Assembly (NCBI RefSeq): GCF_019112545.1
Contig: NW_025064901.1
Location: forward strand, 750,675-814,674
DNA: 64,000 bases
Direction of reading: 5' to 3'
Source of the DNA: Guyanagaster necrorhizus
Lineage: Eukaryota > Basidiomycota > Agaricomycetes > Agaricales > Physalacriaceae
Below the pieces are notes generated by a model. That model was given only the letters and a program-made list of their open reading frames with translations. It did not search any database and was not told the origin of the DNA. Numbering within the stretch: the first letter of the stretch is position 1; every line of letters begins with the position of its first letter. Positions 12,017 to 23,163 of this stretch are shown in pieces. The translations under genes and the position numbers were made by a program.

Positions 12017-14993
12017 CCCGTCTTTTACCTCCTCGGATTTGTTGTTGTCCCCAAGGTCCTGTGCTTCCTTGGTTAATTCTGTGATCTGTGCCCTAATGTC
12101 CTCCCACATGCATTTATTCTTCTTCTTCAGGCAGTTCCATGCCATGTGGCCTGGTTGGCCACAATTGAAGCACTTCCTCTCCTTCTTGAGGCGATCCACA
12201 TCGATCTGCTTACCTTTTCTGGTACTTGGGCCCTTACCTGAGCCGCCGGACCTGGTAGATGTGGTCGCATGGGAGGTGGGGGGCTTTGAGCCCTGTCCCT
12301 GGTACCTGTGTTGGTCCCACAGGTTCATTGCTTCTGCCTTCTGTCGCTGTCATTCTTGCCACATTAGGATGATTTGTGCCTTCCAATTGTCATAGCCGAC
12401 CGGCACACTGTGGCTGAGGTCTGAGATGGTCTTCAAGTAATGAGGCGGTACTCCCCACTTCATGTATTTGACCATGCATCCAGAGTCGGTCACATCCTCC
12501 CGGATTCCAGCAAGCTTTCCGAGTCGTTTCAGTTCGTCGAAGTAATCGGGCACCGCTTTGTCGCCCATCTTGTACTCCTTCATCTTAGCCTTATGGACTT
12601 CTCGGACTGCCAGATCTGTAAACTTGTCATGGATCATTTGCTTTAACACCGACCAGACAGAGTACTGGCTGTGTTATCATGTGGTCGATCAGAAGTTAGG
12701 GGCCAGTAGTATCCACCATACTTTTGCCTTGTCTTTAAAGTAGGTGGTAGCATAGTTGACCTTGTACACATCATGAAGAAAGTATGATGTGAAAACCTGG
12801 AAATATTGATCACAATCCATAAGAAAGTGGTTGATATCATCTGAAGTCCCTTTGAAAGGGAGGGGGTCCCGTCCAAATATCGGTTTGACATTTAATACAT
12901 GCACCTTCGGGTCAAGAGGTGCCATCGGATTGGGAAGTTCCCCTCCAGAGGGACCAGCCCAATCTGTTGGTGGTCCTGGAAAAGAATGTAGGGACCCATC
13001 ATCAGCGACAGGGCTTCGTGGCATCGGCAGGCCCTCTTTTTTGATGATCCTTCTATCCTTGATGGTCCACCCTTGTGCTATTGCCTCAGAGTCATTCTTC
13101 TTCTCGTCAGTCAGTGCCGACCTGATTGCCTCATCAGGAGATGACTGTCCCTCTAGTAATCGGCTCCCTGTGCCGGTCCAGGGGTTCAGATGGTAAACCC
13201 TCGGCTGCACATAGGAACGGGTCAGCCAAGATGCTGTACTACGGATGGCTGATATGGCAAGTGAGTATCTTGATGTGGCCATTTGTGCTAATTGGATTGA
13301 TGGTATTGTTCACCCTGTTGATTTCCTCGGCATTACACTTGGCATCCAGAGCTTGGGTGGTTCCCTTTTGCCGAATCTTAGCCGGTATGGTGGCATCACC
13401 ATCATCTGATAGTGTAAGAAGCGCTGGTTGAAATTAAAAATAGCCCACTCAGTCGCGGCATACTGTAAGATGTCCTCCTTCTCGACTTGATCAGCTGCAG
13501 TGTACCTTCGCCCCAGGGACGATCGTAGCCAGCGATCATCCCTCCACAATTCAGCTATCTGTTCTTGATATAGCCGGATAAATTCCTCCTCTTGTGCTTC
13601 TTGTTCCCGACGCCTCTTCTCTTGTTTTTGACATGTCGTTATACTTACGATGCTTCCCCATTCAAGGATGGGGTCCACCGTTTGGCCCTCTTGGTCCTCC
13701 TCTTCATCCTCGTCATCCCCTTCGGCCCCCTTGTTGGTGGTCCCCTCGAGGAGGGAACCACCTTGCAGGCCGTAGGTTTCCAGGGTGGGGAGGTTGGGGC
13801 TGAGTACTTGACTTGGCGTCGTCGGGTCTGGGTCAAGGAGAAGGCTTCCGGTCGGGCTGCTCCTCCTCTCCTTCTGCTGGCGGCACCACTGGTCGGCGAT
13901 ACCAGCAGAAGTTTCTATAGAAGTGGGGGCAGAGGAAGAGGGAGGCAATTGGCTCATCGAGAACCCTTTTGAGGTCTCCGGTGAGGTCAATATGTTCATC
14001 ATCGCCTCTGATTGATCTGAAGTCTGACAGTATCCTATCTCCTCGGATGGAGATATCGTCAGTTTCGGCGATAGTGTCAGTCCCATATGATAATGAGCAG
14101 TTGTCACTGAGGAGTGTCGGCTCCCTGCAGTAGTAGTCATTGGCATGGATGATTGTGGCTGGTCCGACCCAGAGATCAGGCTCACTGACGAGGGTGGCCA
14201 GTTCCCGGAACGGAGAGTTGAGAGCATTGATTGTGGTATTGAGGTATCTGGCAAGGGAGTGGGAGGTCGGCCGTACTGGGTTTAGTACCACTGGATCACA
14301 CCTTGGTAGGCATGGGGTTCCTCCTCGCTCCTGCTCCAGTCTACTGGCTGCTCTTGATGCTGCTTGCCAGTATCAGACTTCATCTCTGTTAGTGTCATTG
14401 AAGAAGGAGTCAGGACTACTGACCCTTGTCTCTCTTCCACTGCTCCTTGTGATGCTTCTGGCTGCTGGAGCCATCCGAACAGCATCCAAGGAGTCTCTAG
14501 CCCGACGCCCAATTCCAGATTGGGCAACAGTTGTTCTTGACGTGATGATGCTATGCTCAGAGGCAGGAGCAGGGGTATTGGGTCGGGATCATTGGAACCC
14601 TGTAGCCCAAGAGTTTCCAGGGTCTCGGATGACTGCTGATGGGGGTCTTGGGGGGTACTGATGTTGCCGCTGCCGCTGCTGCTCCTCCTCTTCTCTAGAA
14701 TGCCTTTCAGTTGAGCACCCAGGCTCATCTTCTGTTTCTTCAGGGTTTTGGACAGAGTTTTGGACAGAGGTAGGGATGTCATGGAAGGGGAGGTCGGGTG
14801 TGACATTTTGGAGGATTATACGGATGCATTGGAATTCTTGATAATGTCAGATAGCCCAGGCGATAATGGATTGGCATCCACGGCACAGCTGTATGATCAC
14901 CAATAGACCGATCAGGGTTCCTATAATAGAAGCTAAGAGTTCGAAGAACTTGTGAGTAAAGTTCGGATCAGATAGATTTAGAGCAGGGGGCAT
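12005..14993 (-). pseudogene. gag: E2 Gag, two frames and several stops
   Basis: The start is taken at the ATG at 14991-14993 because the N-terminus (PPALNLSDPNF... then a hydrophobic LLASIIGTLIGLLVIIQLC segment) matches E3, E4, E5, E5b and E7. This first frame runs to about 13833 with three stops. The capsid part is in the +1 frame relative to it (about 14254-12005) and contains a conserved SLHSFPGPP block near 12980, the retrotransposon-gag core, and a zinc knuckle CFNCGQPGHMAWNC near 12150. It ends at a TAG just before Pol. The roughly 650 codons before the capsid domain are Ser/Thr/Pro/Glu-rich. Confidence 0.85.
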
Positions 14994-15034
14994 TCAGTTC
15001 TCAAAGTGTTTTAAGCTTGAGAAGGGAAGCAAAA

Positions 15035-15047
15035 AGTCTTAAACTAA
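15035..15047 (-). promoter_or_regulatory. E2 self-priming primer-binding site
   Basis: One base inside the 5' LTR the element strand reads TTAGTTTAAGACT. Its complement, AGTCTTAAACTAA, matches the LTR motif AGTCTCGAACTAA (7233-7245) except at one CpG that has become TA in the site. No TGG-starting tRNA primer site is present. Confidence 0.8.
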
Positions 15048-15048
15048 T

Positions 15049-15566
15049 TGTTAAGCCTAAATTCCACATGACAATCAACATGTGATAAACAGTTCAGTAC
15101 CTCGCACTTCGGGTATATCCAACTGAGTTCACTGATGTGATGAGAGTGTTGTGAGGTCAAGGCATTGCAAGTAGCTGGAGCTCGAGATGAAATGGTGAAG
15201 TAAAACTTTAGTTCAAGACTGAGGTATTACAGCGAGAACTGCTCTACTTAAATACTGTTCTGTTATCTAGCTATTAATAAACCTTTCACAAAAGCTGTTG
15301 TCTTGCTGTTGTGCTGTTCCTCCTGCTGTTGCCAGTCTCTCCACAAAAACTATTGTCCTGCTGTGTGCTGTTACTGCTGCGCCACAGTTGGAGAACAAAA
15401 GGATCATTGTCTCTACAGCACATAGCAGTGCAGCAGAAGAATGATCGACTTGGGCTGCTGAGCTAAGCATTCCCTCGGTCATAAGCACTAGCCTAAGTGC
15501 CCTGACTAAGCAAAGATAGGGGTCATTTCTGAAGGAAAAGAAAAGAAAATAGGAAAAATCATAACA
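15049..15566 (-). repeat. E2 5' LTR (518 bp)
   Basis: Starts TGTTAAGCCT and ends CATAACA. Same sequence as 7074-7726 apart from scattered transitions and absence of one tandem unit. Transcript-start motif at 15208-15220, with a TTAAATA box (complement TATTTAA) upstream in the element sense. Confidence 0.95.
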
Positions 15567-15571
15567 TAATG
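15567..15571. repeat. E2 target-site duplication, right (TAATG)
   Basis: Matches 7069-7073 exactly and is followed by the interrupted E0 protease sequence. Confidence 0.95.
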
Positions 15572-17950
15572 GAGCTTCTGGTGTAGCCACTGTTGATTAG
15601 AGCAGTGGCTGCATATGTCATCCACTCTTTCAGAGTTTTGATCTAGATTTTAATAAGCAGATTCTATTTCTTGGTGCTCTATCACTAGATATACCTCTGA
15701 AGCCTTTACAGCCTATTGAACCACTCAAGCATTTGGCTTCTTTCTATCTTTCTCATTCCTTTGATCATTCTGTCAATTGCTTCTTCTGCTCTAGCTTTGT
15801 GGATCTAATTTTTGAATATCACTTTTATTTCCTCTTTAGTCTAAGCACTTTTTATAGCACATTATATTTATTCTATTTTTAATAGTCAGAGCTGTCTCAT
15901 TATTAGCTCTAATTGTTTGAAAGTCTCTTTCTCTGTTTGACCTGTCAGCAGCTGAGTTTGAGCTGTTATTTTTTGTAATTACTTAAATGTGCTTAATGCA
16001 GAGATAGAAATGAGTATATTCAAATGCATAATTAAGTTACATGTATCTACAAACATATTATGAGTCCAACCAGCAGCTACTGAAAGCACATCATTGAGTC
16101 TATAGACTGTGCAAGTGGAATCACTCATTTGGCAGCCTCATCTTTTATGTCTTCAATCTTTATATTTTTGCCAGTTGGTTTTTCTGTAGTGTCTGCTTCT
16201 TTCTGTAACTCTGCAATCTGTGCCTATATCTTCTCTCATATTTATTTATTTTTTAAGCAATTCTTTGTGAGATGTCCTTTTTCTCTACAATTAAAGCACT
16301 TTTCTTTTTTCTTTATTCTGTTAATATTCATTAGTTTGTCCTGATCACTGTATATTATTTCAGTAGCAGTTTTCTTGTCACTGGAAGTATGAATGGAGCC
16401 CAGGGTGGATATCTTTCTCTGATTAGAGTAAAAGTGATTAGATAGTGTTTTTTTATTATATAGTTGGTTTATTATATCAGCTACCTTCTAGCACTACTGC
16501 TCATGGTTCATGATAATAATGCAGTTCTTCCAGGCATTATAGCCTTTCAGAATGTTGATGTCAATATCTATAATAATTTTCATGTATGACTGAGAAACTC
16601 TGATCTTAAGAATGATAACTATATGTCCAATTTCATCAGTGTCACATTGGAGATCTACAAATAAATATCCTATATGGCTGAGTCAGTGAACTTATTATGA
16701 ACTGCTTGCTTGAAGGTCTCTCAGGACAACAGTTGATAGTGTTTTCAGATAGTTGAATATAGCTCTATAAGGTTTATTATCTATTATTCTTTAGCTTTAT
16801 TCTTAAAATAGAAGACAATGAATATGATATGATAGACATTAATGGTTAGGTAGATAGTATGCATTTTGAAATATATTTCACAATCTACTAAAAATAGTTG
16901 ATATCATTTGATGCTTCCTTGAAGAGCCATAGCTTTTTCATTAGTTCAGGTTTGTATTGAATGAGAGAGGCTTCAGGACTCAAGATAGTCATTGGATTGT
17001 GGTACTTCTCAAATAATAAGGGTCATCAGAATATGGATGGTGGTGGAAGTGAATGAAGAAAGTTGTCATCAGTGATAGGACTCTCTCTGATATATCTTTT
17101 TCTTTTCTTTTTCTTGATAAAACTATTTCTAATCTCAAAGTCTCCTATCTCAAGATCATTGTCTTTCTCTTCAGTAGACTCAGAGTTACTAGAGCTAGCT
17201 TCATCAGTGTTCTCAGCTGTTTGGCTAAGAGTATTGCTGAGAAGTTACTAAAAATGGCTGCAGAAATAATGAGTGTGTCACCAAGTGGACTAAGATAGCT
17301 ATATAGATAGCTTGCTTAGTCAGTCAGAGTGATATATTCAGCATTGGTTAGATTTCAAAGTGAGACCAATATAGTGGTAATTTGGCCTGCAGGTTGTAGG
17401 AGTATTTAGTGTTAAACAGATAGATAGTCTATTCAGTCATATAATATTGTAAAATATCAAAATTTTCTTTATCCTGCATTGTTACATATTTCCTTTCTAG
17501 AGAAGTAACCCTCCAGGCTATATCTGTTATGATCTCTTATACTCTTTTTTGATATATTCAAATTTCTTATCTAACATCTGCTGAATATCTGCCTAGACAT
17601 CTTTCTCTCTCTATTCCTCTCCTTATGTCTTGTCTATTTTATTATTGAAGGTTGTAAACAATTCAGATAGAGAGAAAATTATTATTGGATTCTCTTCTAT
17701 TGTCTTCATAGTTGTCAGAGAGTCTTCCAGATCAGTGTGCTATATTATAGCTTTATAGACACTAAATTTTGGTTTCTCTGATTTTAAATCTATCACAGCA
17801 TTAAGAGAGCTGAGCAGTAAGCATTTCACTTTCAAAATGAGAAACTATTCTCTCACTACAGCTCAAGCAATGGAACACTGATACAATCTGCCTGAGGCAA
17901 TGATGGATAGTTGCCCTCTGTCTGTCTCTTCTGTATTTAGCATGCAATAA
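15572..17950 (-). pseudogene. gag-pol: E0 protease start and gag, right part, decayed
   Basis: Continuation of E0 after E2. It starts in the protease active-site region (complement of GTAGCCACTGTTGATTAGAG). It then runs through the gag-pol junction near 16125, the zinc knuckle region (about 16240-16310, only part of CCHC readable), and capsid with a recognisable DDNFLHSF-like block near 17050. The helical block before capsid (an ILQY-like motif near 17440) follows. Upstream gag is hard to trace and the boundary with the G element near 17950 is approximate. Many stops and almost no CpG: one of the oldest main-family copies. Confidence 0.8.
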
Positions 17951-20130
17951 ATATTTAATGCTATATTTATATTTAGGAGTGGATACTTATTAGCTGAAGT
18001 ATACACATAGATGGATGCTTTATCTGATCATAAGTAGATCAGACATTGATAATCTTATAAAGCTATTTGAGAAGGCACTAGATATGAAAGGTATAGCTGA
18101 TTCAATCATGAACAGCAGATCTATAAAGTGGATTAATGGTGCCATGCTGATATTGTGCAGATAGAGCCAAAAAGAGATAGTCTAAGCACTTATAGAGGCT
18201 ATGGCAGATAAAGGAACAGAATCTATTTTCTACTCAAGGAGAATTGAGACTCTCTATTATAGTCAAAAAACTACTAATGGATTTCTCACTATAGACACAT
18301 GCACCTATGATAGAAGCTGATGGCATATCAGCTTATATAGATATATCCTCTGTACTTAGATATGCTATTTCTACTGAAGCTGTGATAGAGAGCCAGGTCA
18401 AACACACTCTAGATCTGGATCAGTCACAATCTTATTCCAGAAATACCAAAATTATTGCTAAACATCACAAGAATACCTCCCTCTTTAATATTCTAACTTT
18501 TGCCTTTACTTTAGTAGATTATGTCCAGCCTGCAAGCAAATGCTTTAGCAGGCCACTGCCTGCATTTATCTCTCAAGTTTCAATGCTAGAGCATGTCTCT
18601 CAGCTCCACAATCTCCTGTTCATGGATTTGTTTAGAGAGGATAGCATACAGACCAACACTTCTCATCTTATACCTATAGATATATTTGAGATTTTAAGAT
18701 CTAAGTCTAAGAAAAAGAAGTATAAGAAGGTCAAACATCATGTTAAGCCTGTGCTCATGACATTGCCAGAACAGTTTCAGATAATCTGAGAAATCATAAG
18801 AAATCGACTGGCAGATATACTAGTCCTTTCAGCTTATCTATCAGACTTCACTCTGATAGAGTGCTATGTCTAAGAAAATCCTGACATCATAAATAAAAAC
18901 TATTTCAGAGACTTCTTATAGCTAAAAGAGTGAAAGTTTATGCACTATTTCATGATGTTGCAGAAAGCTAACTTTATATGAGACAAGTCACAGAAGAGGA
19001 AATTCAGAGAAGACTTCTTTCTTTTGATGACCATTCTCATCATAAAATATAACTCTTGAGTTCACAAAAACATTCCTATTTCTTTAAGGCTGTATCATGA
19101 AGTCATAGATACAGTCAAAAACAAAATTGCTTCAGAAATATATAAGCTTTTCAGTTCTTTATATCACTCTAAGTGGTTCACAGTATTCAAGAAAGATGAG
19201 TGTTCACTATAGATCATTTATAACTTACAGCCTCTCAATGCAGTTATCATCTACAACTCAGAAATACCTCCATTCATTGAATAGCTAGCTAAAACCTTCA
19301 GCAGATGAGCATGTTATAGAGTTTTTGATCTTTTTATTGCTTTTGATTGGCAGTTGCTTTCAGTGGATAGCAGAGATTTGACAATCTTTCAAACCTCTCT
19401 GGGCACTTTTCAGCTAACTATGCTTCTGATAGAATAGACCAATTCAATGCAAATGCTCCAAAGAGATATAACTTACATGCTGCAGAATGAAATATCTGAT
19501 ATCACAATTCTATTCGTTAATGATGCAGGTATGAAGAAGTCTATCACTCACTATGAGATTACAGACAGTGTCTATGAGATAATATCTGATAATGCAGGAA
19601 TCTGCTGTTTCATGTGGAAGCATTTTCAAAACCTCAATTAGATTATACAGATAAAATATACTGGCTGCATTTAGTCAGAAAAGAAGGCATATCTCTGTGT
19701 ACTAGAAACTGTAATAGTCAGACACAAGAGTATCTATGAGTGCTGAGTATCAGAGGATGGAAAAGTCAACAAGATCAAAAACTGGAGTCCATATCAGAAC
19801 TTGACTGATATCTGCTCATTCTTGGGCACTGCTGAAATCCTATGAATATATATCTGCAATTACAGCCTAATCACTAGGCTTCTTATGAATCTCACATGAA
19901 AAGAGATTGAGTTTTTCTGAGGGTTAGATTAAGAGGCAGCATAAGAGACATTCAAACAGAAAATCATCAACTCTCCTGCTCTCTATCTGACAGATTATAA
20001 GTTAGAAGTATCTGTCATATTAGCTATTGACACTAGCTTATAAGCAGTCAGATATGCTATATTCTAAGAGAACCCAGCTAATCTGAAGAAGAGATACTCC
20101 TTTCATGTCTTAAAAGAAGGAGACTTACCT
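17951..20130 (+). pseudogene. pol: G: third Ty3/gypsy family, decayed pol (RT/RNase H part)
   Basis: The plus-strand translation, with stops, follows a basidiomycete gypsy Pol type different from the main family. A KVKHHVKPVLMTLPEQFQII-like segment ends the open stretch 18307-18789. The pre-RT region (IRNRLADI..., then an HYFMMLQ block) comes next. RT follows with PPFIE, FDLFIAFDW and an FVND motif near 19517 in place of Y-x-DD. The HFQNLN motif (near 19620), thumb and RNase H start (near 20020) complete it. Over a dozen stops. No LTR was recognised for it, and both ends are approximate. Confidence 0.75.
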
Positions 20131-21179
20131 TTGGCCTGACTGCTTTTAGCCACTGCTGCAGGTGGATAGATATCTGTGGCTTAGGCCTTCATCTGTAGCT
20201 GGCTCTTCTCCAGCTACTCATTCTTCTCCAGCAGCTCATTCTTTTTCTTATTAACAGTGTCTGTGCTCTCTATATTTGTCTCACCAGTGATTTCTGCTCT
20301 TTTTAGACTAAGCTTATCAGCCCTCTTAGCATTATGTAGCTTAATATGGTCCACTCCACTTTCTTATCTATATCTGTCTCACTGCTTATCTGCTTCTCTT
20401 CATCATCAATACTCATCTCAGTCTCTGTCACCAGAGTGTCATTCACATCTGCCTCTGTGCCATTATATAAATATCCACTGATAAGCCTCTAGGCTCTGTG
20501 CACTCTGAAATCATAGGCCTCAATAATTATTTTTGACTTCTGCTCTTAGATAGACTTTCAGTAAACTAATCATTTCAGATTCAATAGTAGTAATTTTGTT
20601 AAAAACTATTCATTATTTATAGACATTCTCTTATATGCAAAGATCATATGTTATACACAAACTTTTTTTTTGTCTGTAAACTTTTCTTGATCTTGTGAAT
20701 ATTTTAATATTTATAATGCATAAACTTTCTAATCAATAATAAGTGTCATAAGCACAGCCTAGTACTATGATATTTGATCAGACATATATTATTATTAGTA
20801 TATATATAGCACTTTAAAATAGTCCATCAGATCTATTATAACATATATACAAGGCTGATGGCAGATATCTAAGCTTTTTACAGCTAACATATAGAAGACT
20901 AGTAGACTACAGAGGACTAACCATGTGGATGATTAAGTATTTGTAAAAAGTATTAAGAGAACTATCATGCTATTAGCTATATGAACTTTTAAATATACTA
21001 TATTTACTACTAGTCTTATAGCTTTAAAGACTTTATATAATAAAAAGTTTACTATGCTTACTAAGCTTAATATTGTAGTTATAAAGACTGTTTAAATATA
21101 GCATACTGTTATATACATGCTGCCAACCTTCATGTTATCTTGACCAATGATGAATTCAATCACAAGCCTCACTATACTT
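20131..21179. other. Unassigned AT-rich stretch
   Basis: 20160-20480 is pyrimidine-rich on the plus strand with a short imperfect repeat (CTTCTCCAGCTACTCATT, then CTTCTCCAGCAGCTCATT). Its complement gives an acidic/Lys-rich, stop-broken reading. 20700-21120 is A/T-rich with no reading frame of note. It may be decayed 3' sequence of G, but nothing proves this. Confidence 0.35.
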
Positions 21180-21601
21180 TGCTGCTTTCTATTATCTACA
21201 AATTTTATTTTACCATTATCATTTCACATCTATATTTCACATTCTAGTATTTAGACTCCAAATACAGTAGCAAATAACTGACACCAGAACTCAATAGACT
21301 CCAACTCAGAATTAATTACTAATAGTATATAAACTATATATAAGTATTATAATTACTCAGTTCAAATATCAATTTGAATAGCTATCTACACTTTATACTC
21401 ACTTCAGCTCCTCTATCTTGTTCATCAGATTCCACTCTGAAAGATATTCCTTTTTACTTTTCTGATAAAACTCCATTTTGTCAATCCAAATTCTTAGGCT
21501 TTAACTTAAAGGTGACATTGTTAATAGCTTTATTAATGCTTATACACTCTGCTGGTCTCCACACATGCACTTAAGCCCAATCAATTGGTATGTTTCTAAC
21601 A
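21180..21601 (+). repeat. H 5' LTR (about 422 bp)
   Basis: Near-copy of 5349-5780. It begins near TGCTGCTTTC and ends TTTCTAACA. It has a TATATAA box near 21328 and, about 30 nt downstream, AGTTCAAATAT at 21359-21369, which is the exact complement of the sequence just inside the LTR. Confidence 0.75.
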
Positions 21602-21603
21602 GT

Positions 21604-21614
21604 ATATTTGAACT
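21604..21614 (+). promoter_or_regulatory. H self-priming primer-binding site
   Basis: ATATTTGAACT, two bases inside the LTR end, is the perfect 11-nt complement of AGTTCAAATAT at 21359-21369 in the LTR. The spacing to the TATA box fits a transcript starting there. This is the Tf1-type arrangement. Confidence 0.65.
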
Positions 21615-21715
21615 CAAACTCTTAGATTAAAAAAAAAAATTTTTTTATATCTATCATATTCACTTAACTCACAGAAGCTGACTCCAAATAAACTCAACTC
21701 AGCTATTCTAACATA

Positions 21716-21739
21716 CAGTTGACTATCTCACAATACATA
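21716..21739 (+). repeat. pogo left terminal inverted repeat
   Basis: Begins CAGTTGACTATCTCACAATA and is preceded by TA. Pairs with 31981-32004. Confidence 0.92.
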
Positions 21740-22690
21740 TAGTCAGGAGACACTAAAACCATATGCATTTATAGATTTATGCAGAACCAAAATAGCATGT
21801 GATATGACATATGACTTATATGACAATATTGTCATTGCCTCAAAATGCTGTCAGTGGCTTTTGGATCAGCTTTCCATGCATCTCCTTGAATAATGCTCCT
21901 CTCTGCTTGACAGCAGCAACAATCTCCTCATTTGTTGGTATTATCTCAAAATCTTCAGTATACTCTTCTGTAATAAGGCTAACCATCTCTTCAATGGTTA
22001 GAATAGGACCAAACATGTGATTTTATTGTTTCAATTTGACAAGATGGTCCTTTAACATGATCTCTGCTGTCTGGAGCTGTTGAATGAGGGCAATTTGGGT
22101 GAAAGGTGTGTTTATTTTTGACTGTAATAAAGGAGCTAACTGATTGACTGCCTTCAGTGCTTTACCAACATCATTCTCTGCATTCATAACAGCCATAAGA
22201 GCAGGATGCCAGTCAGCATCAGCATATTGATTTCTAAGCAGATTCTGCAATATCTGTTCAATCCCTGGAAATGTGTATTTGTTTGTTGAGGCAAAGTCAC
22301 AAATAAAGTTCCATGCAGACTTAAGAAGTAAAGCATCTTGGAAATCATTGGATAGTATGGTAGACTGTAATTCAGATGCATTGTCAGACATTATACCAGT
22401 GTGTTTTTAGCAGTTTGCTATTGTTTCACTGCTGACATTTGCCCAAGCATTATGAGCAATAGTTATAGCTTCAAGGAGATCAAGCTTGAAGATCTCAGAC
22501 TCTCCAAAATCATCAAGATCAAGTGCATAAATACACATAGCATTCTGATAATGTGCCTTAAAGCAGCAGATAATACCAGCATCTAGTGGCTAGACATATG
22601 GAGTCATGTTGGGCTCAAAGAACTCCAGCTTTGTGTTATGGGATGTATAAGAGATAGAATACCCTCAAAAGTTGTTTAAGGTCAGTAAAA

Positions 22691-22695
22691 CCTGT
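22691..22695. repeat. E3 target-site duplication, left (CCTGT)
   Basis: CCTGT precedes the LTR; the same five bases follow the right LTR at 30774-30778. Confidence 0.97.
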
Positions 22696-23130
22696 TGTTA
22701 AGCCCAAGCATCACGTGAACTGATACACGTGATAAACAGGTGTTCCTTCGCACTTCGAGGAATCACCTGAGTCCACTATGCGTATATCCGGACAATGTGA
22801 CTCAAGGTCAGATATAGACTCGAGGTAGGATGGTATGTATAAACTTTAGCTCAAAGCTGGGGTATACCAGCGAGAGCTGCAGTCCTTAAATATTGTACAG
22901 TCGTCTGCTAATTATACTACTGCTTATTATGTGTGTCTGCATTCATTGTGCTCATTGTCCTTGAGCGTCGCCATTGTACATAAAAGGTCGATTGTGTGTC
23001 GTCGAGCACGACCGTCATGATATCTTTGATGGAAGGTTTTAGTTGTGCTGACTAAGTCTTCCACAGTCTTGTGCCTTCTGACTCAGCATAAATAGGGGTA
23101 AAAGAGAAAGAAAGGAAATAAATCGTAACA
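22696..23130 (-). repeat. E3 3' LTR (435 bp)
   Basis: TGTTAAGCCC ... AATCGTAACA on the plus strand. Compared with 30339-30773 it has lost some CpGs (for example GCATCACG against GCGTCACG, CTCAAAG against CTCGAAG). Confidence 0.97.
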
Positions 23131-23161
23131 TTACCCCCCGCTTAAGACCATCGTCCCGATG
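23131..23161 (-). promoter_or_regulatory. E3 polypurine tract and adjacent hairpin
   Basis: Element-sense AAGCGGGGGGTAA abuts the LTR. The inverted repeat CCATCG-TCC-CGATGG (plus strand 23147-23161) sits just upstream, between the pol stop region and the tract, exactly as in E1. Confidence 0.8.
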
Positions 23162-23163
23162 GC

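Larger units (their letters stand above)
7074..15566 (-). mobile_element. E2: full-length gypsy chromovirus inserted in E0
   Basis: 8.5-kb element in minus orientation with LTRs at both ends, a perfect 5-bp duplication, self-priming site, gag, pol with chromodomain and polypurine tract. It belongs to a subfamily distinct from E1/E3: the LTR middle differs and pol diverges throughout, although domain order is the same. It keeps moderate CpG and has about a dozen stops, so it is intermediate in age. Confidence 0.97.

Noticed and set aside
20257..20481. 74-codon frame in the stretch after G
   Set aside because: Simple pyrimidine-rich composition with no recognisable family.
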